From positions 24,590,026 through 24,654,025 of the forward strand of contig CM036254.1 of assembly GCA_020698575.1 (NCBI GenBank): a DNA stretch of 64,000 bases. Reading direction: 5' to 3'. Made by a program: the position numbers and the translations under genes. The notes below the pieces were generated by a model. That model was not told the DNA's origin and ran no database searches. It was given only the letters and a program-made list of their open reading frames with translations. Source of the stretch: Bostrychus sinensis (taxonomy: Eukaryota; Chordata; Actinopteri; Gobiiformes; Eleotridae). Of this stretch, positions 25,218 through 36,870 are shown piece after piece. How positions within the stretch are numbered: position 1 is the first letter of the stretch; each line of letters starts with the position of its first letter.

Positions 25218-25345
25218 TCTTCTTCTTCTTTCCTTTCTGCTCTTCCCTTTTGGGGTTGCAAATCACAGCAAATCATCTGGTGTGCAGTTATTCGCATATT
25301 GATTAACCATGACACATTCCTCTCCATTTATTCAGGCTTGGGACT
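25218..25345 (-). repeat. Common fish repeat, copy 4 of 9
   Basis: On the + strand it reads ttcttcttctttcctttctg, gctcttcccttttggggttg, atcacagcaaatcatctggt, cgcatattgattaac and tttattcaggcttggg. The end rich in ttc triplets corresponds to a gaagaa tail on the sense strand. Confidence 0.7.
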
Positions 25346-25742
25346 GGCCCCTGTGTCTCTGGATTAGTATACTCCCAGTTTAAACCTTATAAAGCCTGTA
25401 TTTTTGAGTGTCTTGGTGCCGTTCTCATGCAGGGCTTGTCTGTGCTTATCGGGCTGTCACCACTGTTTCTGCTGCAGAGCTACATGAAAGGATTGCAAAC
25501 TCACTAGTGCAGCAGTGTCTATCTGAAAGCTCTTCATACGTGCATTTTGTCCAAATTATTTAACTTTATGTTTACCTCATTACACATTAGGAGCCACTGA
25601 TCATCTATGGGTTTTAAAAACTAACTATTTCTAAACAAGTTTAAAGCAAGGAAAATACTAGATCATTATTATGATTATTAAATTCAGAAGCATGTTTTAC
25701 GCAGATTTCAACCTGTTTTGTTCTACTAAATATAGTCTGGCT

Positions 25743-25750
25743 GGACCAAG
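25743..25750 (+). repeat. Target-site duplication, left copy, of the LINE
   Basis: GGACCAAG occurs here and again at 26929-26936, directly after the atggatggatgg tail. The gg of the right copy could belong to the tail, so six to eight bases are informative. Confidence 0.6.
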
Positions 25751-26928
25751 TGATTCATTAACACTGTTTACAGTGGAGGTGGGTGACCTCAACTGGGGAT
25801 GTTGTCGGGCAGTGGAAAGAATACTTTGAGGATCTCCTCAATCCCACTGACACGCCTTCCACTGAGGAAGCAGAGGTTGGGGACTCAGAGGTGGACTCGT
25901 CCATCACGAAAGCTGAAGTCACTGAGGTGGTGAGAAAGCTCCTCAGTGGCAAGGCTCCGGGGATGGATGAGAGCCGCCCTGAGTACCTCAAGTCTCTGGA
26001 TGTTGTGGGGCTGTCTTGGCTGACACGTCTCTGCAACATCAAGTGGCGGGTGGGGATGGTACCTCTGGACTGGCAGACTGGTGGTCCCTCTTTTTAAGAA
26101 GGGGGACCGGAGGGTGTGCTCCAACTACACGGGCGTCACACTCCTTGGCCTCCCTGGGAAAGTCTATTCCAGGGTGTTGGAGAGGAGAATTCAGCCGATA
26201 GTTGAACCTCGGATCTAGGAGGAACAATGCGGTTTTCGTCCTGGTCGTGGAACAGTAGACCAGCTCTACACCCTCTATCAGGTGCTCGAGAGTTCATGGG
26301 AGTTTGCCTATCCAGTCCACATGTGCTTTGTGGACTGGAGAAGGCGTTTGATCATGTCCCTCGTAGTGTCCTGTGGGGAGTGCTCTGGAAGTATGGAGTC
26401 CGGGGCCCTCTGCTAAGGGCTGTATGGTACCTGTACAACTGGAGCAGGAGCTTGGTCTACATTGCCGGTTGTAAGTCAGACCTGTTTCCATTGCATGTTG
26501 GACTCTTGCAGGGCTGCCCTTTGTCACTGGAAAGGACAAGATCCCAGATACAAGCGGCCGAAATGAATTTCCTCTACAGGGTGGCTGGGCACTCCCTTAG
26601 AGATAGGGTGAGAAGTTCTGTCACCCGGGAGGAGCTCGGAGTAGAGCTGATGCTCCTCCACATCGAGAGGAGTCAGCTGAGGTGGCTTGGGCATCTGTTT
26701 TGGATGCCTCCTGGACGCCTCCCTGGGGAGGTGTTCCACTGGGAGGAGGCCCCGGGGAAGACCTAGGACCTGCTGGAGGGACTACTTCTCTTGGCTGGCC
26801 TGGGAACACCTTGGGGGCCCCCCGGTAGAGCTGGAGGAAGTGTCTGTGGAGAGGGAAGTCTGGGTATCTTTGCTTAGACTGCTGCCTCCGCGACCCAGTC
26901 CCACATAAGCGGTAGAAGATGGATGGAT
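25751..26928 (+). pseudogene. 5'-truncated LINE reverse transcriptase (Rex3/RTE-like)
   Basis: Reverse-transcriptase blocks appear in order on the + strand: KLLSGKAPG (about 25940), KKGDRRVCSNY (26093), QCGFRPGRG (26226), KAFDHVPRSVLWGVL (26341) and LLQGCPLS (26506). LERTRSQIQAAEMNF follows immediately, then LRWLGHL (26680) and a C-terminal LLRLLPPRP. The catalytic F/Y-x-D-D block that should follow GCPLS is missing, so a large internal deletion is present. There are at least three frameshifts (near 26080, 26336, 26740) and a stop near 26217. The 3' end is (ATGG)n, as in Rex3/RTE-type elements. GGACCAAG flanks both sides. It cannot be active. Confidence 0.88.
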
Positions 26929-26936
26929 GGACCAAG
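26929..26936 (+). repeat. Target-site duplication, right copy, of the LINE
   Basis: GGACCAAG matches the left copy at 25743-25750 and marks the 3' border of the LINE insertion. Confidence 0.6.
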
Positions 26937-27372
26937 GATGGCATCAATTAAAAAGAAATTACAACTTCAAAATCTGATCAAGGAAAGGGCTGCACCATAT
27001 CTCACAAATCCTTAGTGTGATTTCATTTCTGTATTGTGAAAAAAATTTATTGCAAAATTGATTCCAAAATAATTGTTGAATTAGTTGCGTTGACGTGATG
27101 TCGCAGAATTCTGAAGGGCCTATAGTTTAAAACTGAGCTGGAGTCAGGTCAGAGTTCTGTAGTAGAATCTGCTACTAAAGATTCACAATGCAGATGTCTT
27201 GGTCTGGTTTATGGTTAATATCTCTGCAATAATTGGGTCTGCACAAAGTTTGTCAGTACAAATGAGTAAAGTTATTGCTTCACTACAGCATCAAAATGTG
27301 GTTATTATTCAAACATTTAGGCAGGCCTTATTGTTTTTACAATATTCAATATATTTTTCTCATATTCTACAC

Positions 27373-27804
27373 TAGGGCTGTAATGATACGTTTTTGCAAC
27401 AATACAATACATATCAATTAGAATTGTTTTGATACAATTCAAGAATGATATTGGCTAATTTGGAACGATACGATACAATACGATTCAGCACCTTCATATT
27501 GATAATCGATACAGCAACTTTTTGCCAAAAATCATAAAAGTTTACTCTCAAATGTAGCATTGCAGCCGATTAAAAACACAAAAATGACATCCAAAAAGCG
27601 CATTTGGTTTTATTTTAACATGCAAATTTCTAATATTGATATTTCTGATATTGTTTTGTTTTTTTTGTTTTTTCATGCATATCACATGCAATACACTACC
27701 TAGAAAAACGATTAAATTTGATACAAGGTAATGTGTATCGATATGGTTGTATCATAAGAAAAAAATCTATACATTGATATAGTTACTGTATCATTACACC
27801 CCTA
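27373..27804. mobile_element. hAT-like MITE with 8-base duplication
   Basis: The ends tagggctgtaatgatac and gtatcattacacccctaa (read to 27804) are inverted copies. They are flanked by TTCTACAC (27365-27372) and ATCTACAC (27805-27812), an 8-base duplication with one mismatch, the length made by hAT transposases. The interior repeats words such as acgatacgatacaatacgat and has no coding frame. Confidence 0.85.
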
Positions 27805-29023
27805 ATCTACACCCTGAACCCAATATAGGGATCTCATTGTTCTGCTTGTATATGTTGTATGCAGTCATGTTGATGCTTTGTTTGTGTGGCTGCTGCTAAA
27901 AGCCAGAGATTAGGATTAAGTGTTTAGCCTTGTATTCAAAATCAGGAATAATCAACAAGAGTAAAGGGTACAGAGGTCATAGTGCAGGAGATAGATTCAA
28001 AGTTTGAATTATGCATTGTATAGAAAACATGTTTATTTGTGATTTTTTCTCTGTATTTGAATGTGCATGAGGAGACACTAGACAACAGGACCCTGCAGGA
28101 CCTCAGTCTGTCCTTTGCTCACTGCTGGAGGCTACACTTCAGAGTAGAAGCTCATGTTGAGTGCAATGTATACCTACAGGACTAGACTGGCGAAGGAGAA
28201 AAAAAAGCTTATAGAGTGAGACAGAGAAAGAAGAAAACAGAAAATCCACTGAACAGGCCTGGACTCCCATGTGATAGTATCTGAGAGGAGATGGCCTCAG
28301 TGGGAACTTTGACTGAGTTCATGGGCAATGTGTAAAACATTCAGCCTCCCTTGGTATATGGGTTAAAACACTTGATACTATACAGAGCAGTGTCATGTTT
28401 ATTTTCATAATATGTATAATGGGAGAAGCACAGCTCCAGGAAAAGAAGGTGAAATGTTTTAAAGTGCTACACTTGGAAATGCACACAGTAGAAAAGAACT
28501 CACTATACTGAGGTGAATTGATTTATGAAGCTTGTGCAAACTGCCTGGACCACGTCAGTGTTTCTAAGGGATGCTTTTTGTTCAGTTTAGAATCACAAAA
28601 CCAAGAACAGGCAAAAAAAAAGGTGTTGCAGTACTAGTAGTCCTTTTTTACAGTGGTTAAATAAGTTGCATATAAACATGGGACAGCGCACTCAAGGATA
28701 ATAATTTCTCTGAGTACTAATGTTGTTAACACTTGTTCTTGAGATCGTAATAAAGACTACTTTTTATGGTCTCTGTCTGGTCTTGGTTCTGGACATGGTG
28801 GTTTCAGAGATCTTTTTATACAAATCATTATTTTAAATGAGGAAAAAAAATATTAATAAATGTAATAGTCCTATTCCTCACTGGCCACTGCGACCAAGAT
28901 AGGTTTAAAAATACTGTATGAATAAAAGTGTAATATAACCCCTTCAATGTGTTACCTAGCAAAGTAGTAATTGTTGTGTTGGATTGCCGGTTGTCAATAT
29001 CAAGCTAACCAGAGTTTGAGTTA

Positions 29024-29065
29024 ATAAATAATTATTAAATAATTATTAATAATTATTATAATTAC
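29024..29065. repeat. ATT/AAT-rich tract
   Basis: The stretch is a run of taataaataattatt-type words, imperfect and self-complementary. No larger element surrounds it. Confidence 0.8.
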
Positions 29066-32045
29066 CAGTAAAAAATGAAAATAAAAATTCAAATTTTATT
29101 GTCAAACTGTAAATCAATCATGAGTCCCATGGAGGTTTTTTTTTTTTTTGCATTTGTGAAACTTTGGTCCCAATGACTTTCCATCTTTTTTTCCAAATAA
29201 CAAAAGGATAATTAATCTTTAACTGACAACAACTTTTCTGAGACACAATTTTTCATTTATTTTGTGTTGATTTGTTTGTGGCATACTCCGACTTTTTATC
29301 GTTTTCTCTTGCCACCACTTCGCTCTATCTCTCCCCACCATGTTAGTTCTGGGTAATTTAGCCGACAATGTTCCCCTCACTCCCTGTGAATTCAAATGAG
29401 ACCACTTGTAACTGGTGAGTGACTGCAAACATAATCCAGATGCCATAAAATGTCTCTTCAGAGCCGCATAAGGACACTGTTTACCACTGGATTAGAAACG
29501 AGCTTTTTGGAATGTACTTTCAGATGTGTGCTTTTACAGGTGAAGCCTTACAGATATGAACATTAGTTAAACAGATCACAAGGCGACACATGAGATCAAA
29601 TATTGAGATTTTTGGACAATTTGCTCCCTTAACATGTAAGCGTTCACACAAAAATTATTTAAAAAAAGTCTTATTAAACTATATTTTGATCAATTTTACA
29701 GGGTAATTTTTTTATATATATTATTCCTAGTCTAGCAGCAAAACAAACCAAGAATTTTAAACCTTGCTCTGTCCAATATTCAGATTTAGTTTTTTTTCTT
29801 AGATTGTATGCATTTTGGGCATATTTAAGAAGATGATGCCTAATTTGCATACTATTACATTACACAAAACTTGCTATATATTTTTTGTCATGTCGATGCA
29901 AGTAATCTACTGAATAGGTTTAACATTATTTGTTAATTTACAATACTTGCATAATTAGGTATTTCTATGATGCTAATGAAGTATGATCGATCTGAAGTTG
30001 AACTTTGGTACTCGACATTGTAGGTAGCACTATTCTTGTAAATACATACTTGTCTTGTAAAGGCACAGCTCGTGTGGACCAGTCCCCAAGTCCCCTATGT
30101 CTTTAAAAGAAAAGTGTGGACTGATTAAAGCCTGAGTTTTATGGGCAACTGTGAAAAAAAAAAATGACAAATTAAATAAATAAATCCGGAGTGTCTTGCC
30201 CCCCCAGGCTACATCCGTTTATATGATAATCAGCTCTGCTATAATTTGCATTTAATGCTGTTTAAAAAAAGACAAGAAATAGTGGAGAGAAACAAAAAGA
30301 TATGTACAAAAGCTGGATTTTCAGAGGGAAGGGAAGCAAACAGACTTTGTTATAACAGTCTGTCTATTGTCCATCATGTAGTAGTTAATTATGGTATTGC
30401 TGCTTTATCCTGGGGACACCCTTTTTTGAAGAGCTGCTATACATTTAAGTATATCAAGACTATAGCTCCCTATAGATTCTTTCTGCTGTTGTTTCCAGTG
30501 CACTCTTATCTAACCCAGTATCATGTTTTTGACTGATGTGATATTAGTGCAAAGACTATAAATTATTATTATGAATATATTAAACTAACTTCTTGTAGGA
30601 AGGAAGAATTAAGGAGTTGCAATTTGTTACAGTTTATAATTTCAACTACAGATTTTCTGTTCAAGTCTTGTAAGATCCCTTTTTTCTTTCCAGACCATAC
30701 CGACTGCAATGTCCAAGATTAATTATTTAAAAATACCATCACTCACATACACAGTAGATCTATTTTATGAACTTGGCCCCTAAACATAAAACACTACATA
30801 AACACTATGCATTTTTTATAACATCACATCAAACACAAATTTACACCACAACTTAAATTTTTGAAATCTAAAAGTTGTATTTATTACGCTGTGTGGTGAC
30901 ACATATTTTCAAGTACATCTGTTATGATCAGAGAATAATTTTGGTTCCCAAAATCAGTTCTGTACATCCTGAAAATTGTACATGGTGTTTAAAAAGTGCA
31001 GTCAGCATTTCTAAAGCGGGGATAGGGTTAAAAGGGACACTAAAAATACAATATTGATAAAAATGTTTTCGTAGTTCCTTAAACATGCAATTATTATCCT
31101 CAGCTGTAGTTGCCCCAGCTCTCCTGTCTCTAATGGTTCGGATTTTCACATTTACACAACCTTAATGAATCTGAGAGCTGATGAACTAAATGTGAACCTA
31201 CGGCATGTGTTTTTACAAACTTGATCAAAAGTGGCGGTGCGTCTCTGTCTCACACAGCTACAGTATCTGACCCATCTGCCTCTCTTCTTGTCTAATCTGA
31301 GTTTGTAGGAAGTCACAGAGAGGACTGCTGGCCCTTGGTGGCCCCTACCTGCATTAAGCATTCTGTTTACTTTCTCATTCTCTTTTTACAAGCTTCCTTT
31401 GCTGTTTTGTTTGTTATAGGTCAGGCTATATACAGAAAAAGTACTTCCACTTTTCTATTCTCAATTGAGATAAATAAGTTTCCACACCAGGTAGAGGCTG
31501 CAGGACTTGTCAGAGTGTCCTGTCCTTGTACACCTCTTCTGGGATAAGTCCATCTGGCTCCACCTGACTCTGTGGATCCCAGCGGCAGTCCCCGTCTGAT
31601 TACTGTTACATTCAAACAAACAGGTGCTGCTCTTTAGAGAGGCGCTGCCATACGCTCTGACAGGGAGAAAATGCTGGTTCGGGGCGAGCTATAAAATCTA
31701 TTCGTTACCTTCTGCACTAATAAAAGTTCTTGTCCATCTACAGTATAGGACAAGTTGTCACACTTATGTTTTGACCACTTAAAACTTTAGCAGAAAACGT
31801 TACTTAATTAAATAATACTTAACTCTGCTATCCTACTCACCCTATATTTTTAACAGCAAAGAGACCTGCCTGCTTTCAAGTCACCACCTCTAAATACTAA
31901 TGCATTATATATAGAAATATAGCTTAGCGTGTGCCTACAGTATATGCAAATACACTGCCTCATCAAACATTGCCAATATTTATTCACACTTTTTTGAGCC
32001 GTTTGGGCGTGTTAGCATATGTAGCCATGCAGGCCCTTTTATTTA

Positions 32046-32449
32046 TAGGGGTATAAGAAAATATAACAATATTGACATTGTACAGTGTTTTATGTGGCAA
32101 TGCTGTATCAATATTAAAAACTGCTGTATCAATATTTTGTGTTGACATTTTTTTATATTTTATTAAAAATAAATTCTGGCAGCACTTTCATTTTGTTGCT
32201 TACTAGGAGAAAGGCACCTTGTTTTTGTGAAATACTACTGCAGTATTCACATTTCTGATTATTAAATAAAATGTATTTCATAACATTTTCTGTATATGAT
32301 GGTGATGTACTAGTATGCAGGTGTTTTCCTAAGTCATATTGTGAAAATAAAAAAAGAAGTATATAGCGATTGTTACAGTATTGACATATCAATACATATT
32401 GTGTCATGTATTGCCAGATTCACAGATGCACAGCCAATACACATCCCTA
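32046..32449. mobile_element. Probable hAT-like MITE
   Basis: It starts taggggtataagaaaatata and ends ccaatacacatcccta, roughly inverted ends of the kind seen at 27373 and 34728. Internal words such as atattgacat and tatcaatattttg are also typical of that group. No clear duplication was found at the borders. Confidence 0.5.
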
Positions 32450-32472
32450 GTATGTTTGTTTGTTAGTTATTC

Positions 32473-32988
32473 TACACTATATTTTCAAAAGTATTCACTC
32501 ATCCACCCAAATAACTGAATTGGGATTATGGTGTGGTTGTTTGGTTGTTTTTAGGAGCTGGGCTTAGCCCCTAGTTCCTGTAAAAGGAACTCTGAATGCT
32601 TCAGCATACCAAGAGATTTTGGACAATTCCATGCTCCCAACTTTGTGGGAAAAGTTTGAGGATGGCCACTTCCTGTTCCAATATGACTGCACCAGTGTAC
32701 AAAGCACGGTCCATAAAGACATGGATGACCGAGTCTGGTGTTTAAGAACTTGACTGGCCTGCACAGAGTCCTGACTTCAACCCGACAGAACACCTTTGGG
32801 ATGAATTAGAGCAAAGACTGTGAGCCAATCCTTCTCGTCCAACATCAGTGTCTGATGTAGATGTCTGAAGTAGATAGATGCAAAGGGTGGGCCGGCGTCA
32901 TATTAAATCCTATGGATTAAGAATGGGATGTCACTTTAGTTCATATGTGTGAAAAGGCAGGTGAGCTAATACTTTTGGAAATATAGTG
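32473..32988 (+). mobile_element. Deleted Tc1-like transposon, second family
   Basis: The inverted ends are cactatattttcaaaagtat (after TA at 32473) and atacttttggaaatatagtg (to 32988). Between them remains the C-terminal part of a Tc1-like transposase gene with the recognisable words GTLNASAYQEILDN, SIKTWM, LDWPAQSPDFNP and EHLWDELE. The last two contain the DxNPxEHLWDE-type block of DDE transposases. Stops and frameshifts interrupt it, and the N-terminal half is missing. Confidence 0.88.
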
Positions 32989-33028
32989 CATGCTGAAATG
33001 CTTTGTAGACCAATTAGCCAATGGAATT

Positions 33029-33043
33029 CTCTCTCTCTCTCTG

Positions 33044-33077
<34 letters not shown>
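33029..33077. repeat. (CT)n microsatellite
   Basis: CT dinucleotides are interrupted twice by ctgt. The sense strand is pyrimidine-only apart from these interruptions. Confidence 0.95.
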
Positions 33078-34727
33078 AAGATCTCATTTCATGCAAGCAT
33101 GTGATTGGCAAAAGCTTGAAGATTAATAACATAACGATCTTGGGAGATAAATGTATTTTGTTTTTTGGTGAGGTTGTCCAGAGCAGTTTGCCCCTTCGTC
33201 CTACTTGAATAGTATCCCCAGAGTTTGTAAATCAAAAGACTGCTTCAGACCAAACTGAGCCAATAATAGATGTGTGTAAACTATGTGTCAAGAACTAAAT
33301 GCTACACTGCCAGCAAAAGATGTTGTCAAAAGCATTGAGAAAAGAAGTGTCATCAAATTATCCAAATCATGGCTATTTCAGACTATTTGACAATCTGAAC
33401 AGCCTTTCAAAAAATGTACATTGGTTGCTCAAATGAATGGACAATACACAGAAGCACACTCAGACATTCGCCGACTGTCCTTGCCTCGCTGTTGTGGCTT
33501 GTCTCCCTGTCTGCTGCTGGAGAATCATATTGTTCGGCTGAGTGCCTCTCCACAAAATCGCCCATCGCTCATTCGGGCCTGGAGTGCAGAGCAAGAGCAC
33601 AGATCGAATGAAAAGAGGTTATAATGTGAGACACTTTTGCCACCGGTCTCTGTACTGTACAATGAGGATTTATGTTGTGTGTTGTATGCTGTCTTAATGG
33701 AGCACTTTGGACACAAAGTCACTGGGCATGTCAGGTCAAATGAATTTCTAGAAAAAGAATTTTAGCTTTGAAAGAGTAGGACGTAAAGAATGGTAGGGCG
33801 TTGATAGAAGTGTGCGCGTTGTATTTTCCGATATAGCATCACTCAAGCTCTTGATTTTTTTTTTTTTTGACCAACCTTACTATCATACATACAAGCTGTG
33901 TTGCCCAAAAATCTTTCCCCAAGGCTGCAGCAACCTGCCTGCTTTTATACATGAATCTGAAGATGTATACAATCCTGCATTTATCTTTGCCTTTTTAAAA
34001 GTGAATGCATTGCCAATAATTATCCACAATGTTTTTTTTTCCATTTCCTGTACTTATGCGTTTTCATTTTGGAGCTTTTTTGCTGCAAGTAGCCATAGGA
34101 CTTAGGCCCCAAATACACTTGCTGTGTTGTGTGCTGTGGTTCAGGTGTGTGGCAGATCTGCGAGTGTGTGCACACTGCCAGCGTGAGAAGCACTGCTGCT
34201 GCAGCTCAGCCTCTGTTTCTCTACAGTAAGCCATTCAAGAGTCAATATAAGAGTACAGCCACATATAGACCTATTCTGGCTATAGTTGACTGAACAGGCG
34301 CATATTTACTGTCTTTGTAGTCTGGGCTTTGTAATTGCAAACCTTTTTACAGCAAAAGTGAAAGTCCTAATTCATTCTTTCAAAGGCAGTAATCCTGCAA
34401 ATGTTTAAAAAATTAATCAGATACATGTAGTGCTGATGGTAATTGTGAAAAATACAACAATAAAAGCATATTTGACTGTAAACCGCTTACTCCTACATTT
34501 CAGAGTAAAGAACTATTGTAAATACTCACAGGTCCAGTTAAGCCCTGTATGATCCCTCGCTCAGCTTTACTTTCGTTTCCCCTTCCGTGTATCCATACAA
34601 AGTTTTTTTCTGCCATTAGGCCACTCGGCCACAACAAAAATGAAGAAATAAACCAAAGCTCGTTGTATAGCTAACAGCAATGTGCTGCTTTCTCATGTGA
34701 CTCGAGGCTCCATGACATACTTACATG

Positions 34728-35577
34728 TAGGGATGTAAATCGCCACTTTCGTCACAATACAATTTTATATCAATACACTGGGATGGCGATACTATATCTG
34801 GACTGCCACGATATGATCACAATATGATGCGATATAAGGGCCCATGGTCACTATATCAATGTTATCTGCTTATTTAACCAAATATTTAGTCTAAATAAAA
34901 AGCTATTTTGTATATATGATTATATTTATTTTATTACAATAAAACTGAACATTTAAATAAAATTTAAGTGATTTTTTTTTTTGTGTTTAAAACATTTTAA
35001 ATGGCTCAGATTAAATTAGAATAAAGTAAACATGTAAACAAATTGCTGTGAAGTATATTCATCTTTATAAAGTTGTAAATTGTTCTGTTATAGTCCTCGC
35101 TTTAATGCGGTAACTCCCACAAAAGCTGCCGTTTCTCATCTGTTGCTAATGTCAACAGAAGCACATGCTTTAGACTCATCGGTATGTCCCTGTGTTGTCC
35201 CAGGCTCGTGAGTTTGTGAGTATTTTATCCTGAAACAGTCCAGATCTCTGTCACAGCAGATGAATTAACTCTGAATTATGTTGCTCTAAACTTTAAAAAC
35301 ACACGGGAACGAAGAGTTTTAATGGACATTTCCCTTGCTAATTACTTTTCTGCTCAGTTTGTTTCTACTCTGTAAAGTTAGGCAGCGGAAGCAGAGAGAC
35401 GTGGTATGCCAGTTTTAAAATAAAGCAAATTTCAAAATAAAAGCACCCCTTGTATATTATAGTAATATATATATACAGTAAGATATTGATAGATGTTTAC
35501 ATTTTGCATTGAAACAACATGATTGTGGGTACTTATATTGATGCATCAATGCAAATCGATGTATTGTTACACCCCTA
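34728..35577. mobile_element. hAT-like element, 850 bases
   Basis: The left end is tagggatgtaaatcgccact and the right end is cgatgtattgttacacccct followed by a. The flanks cttacatg and gttacttg match at six of eight positions, in keeping with an old 8-base duplication. The subterminal regions are rich in cgatatgat and tcaatacac words. No transposase frame is visible, so it is nonautonomous or heavily deleted. Confidence 0.7.
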
Positions 35578-35734
35578 GTTACTTGCAATTGTCATTTTTG
35601 GGCCAGAGACAGGTGGGAGGAAAGGCAGGGCTGGAGTCTGTCTCAGCTAATTTAGTCCTTAGGCGGGTTACACCCTTGACAATAGCCAGTTATTCACAGG
35701 GCTGACACTTAAACTGAGACAACCGTTCACTCTC

Positions 35735-35835
35735 ACTTTCATTTATTATAGAGAATTTTGATTGACCAAACCACCTACACATGCCTTTGGACGATGGGAG
35801 GAAGAGGAGGCAACTCACAGTAACACAGGGAGGAC
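35735..35835 (-). repeat. Fragment of a common fish repeat
   Basis: The words ctttggacgatgggaggaag, aacacagggaggacatgcag belong to a repeat seen again inside the insertion at 63354-63663 and in antisense near 23200. Confidence 0.45.
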
Positions 35836-36149
35836 ATGCAGACTATTGTGTAGTTGCTGTATGTGCTTTACAAGGGCTGCCAGCAATGTCATAACAAAAC
35901 TCAATACAGCAATCAAAAAGAAAGAAAACGTGTTGTCTATTTTTACTGGTGATAGAACAGGAGTCAGGCTAAATTGATGGAAAGTTGCCTAAAGATATTC
36001 CAATAGATATAATCTTGTATAATAATATCAATATATGTATTGCTTCTGCCCTGCATCTTCTTTCCTTAATGAAGCCCAACTTTCATTTTTACTATGATAG
36101 CATATTTAGATAAATCCAGCCACAAGGGGTCATAAGCTAGTGTGCTCCA

Positions 36150-36300
36150 TTAACCAGTACTAAACCCAGATAAATGAAGATGGTTGTGTCAGGTCGGACG
36201 TCTGGTAAACCTATGCCCAATCAAAGTGCAAACAACTTCACAGTCAGAGGCAGATGATATGCTGTGGTGACCCTGGTGGCGAAAAACCCCAAAGGAAAGA
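36150..36300 (+). repeat. Common fish repeat, copy 5 of 9
   Basis: It contains aacccagataaatgaagatg, gttgtgtcaggtcggacgtc, aaacctatgcccaatcaaag, gatgatatgctgtggtgacc and ccccaaaggaaagaag in the family order. Confidence 0.7.
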
Positions 36301-36663
36301 AGATAAAGAGACATTCTATAATCCAATTACTGATGTATGTTCTTTCTTCCTCTGTTGATTATAGTCAATAATTTTTATAAATGAGATCATACAAAGCTGA
36401 TCATTTTTCTAAGTTGAGTGAATTGTGTTCAGTGTATGGCTTTGCTGAATGTATGAAACCTTTACACTAGATAGTATAATAACCAGAGACCAGAGAACAA
36501 AAGTAACTAGCTGCTTATTCATGTCATTTACAATTAATTAATTTGCAATTAAAAAACCTTTCTGAGTACATTTTCTAAAACAAACATTTTAGAGGATAAT
36601 AATTTACTTTTAGTAAATTTTTAAAATCACTAAATAATATTTGTGACCCTGGTGATGAGTAAA

Positions 36664-36870
36664 AAAAGTAGTAGTAGGAGGAGTTATAATACTGGTAATA
36701 AAAGTCACAGTATTTGGTAGTAGCAGCACTGGAAGTAGCTGCAGTAGTGGAATTTGTAGTAGTTGTTCATAGTGGGGGTAATAGTAGTAGCGTAGAATTA
36801 GTAGTACTAGCAGTACTAGCAGTAGTAATTATGTTAGTAGTTGCAGTACCTGTACTACTAGAAGTACGTT
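36664..36870. repeat. Imperfect GTA/GTAGTA-rich trinucleotide tract
   Basis: Over about 200 bases the + strand is dominated by gta, gtt and gca triplets such as tagtagtaggaggag and gtactagcagtactagcagt. It is open in one frame as a low-complexity Val-rich peptide, which I treat as an artefact of the repeat. Confidence 0.8.

Noticed and set aside
25783..26766. Several separate small genes across the LINE
   Set aside because: They are pieces of one decayed reverse transcriptase split by frameshifts, stops and a deletion.
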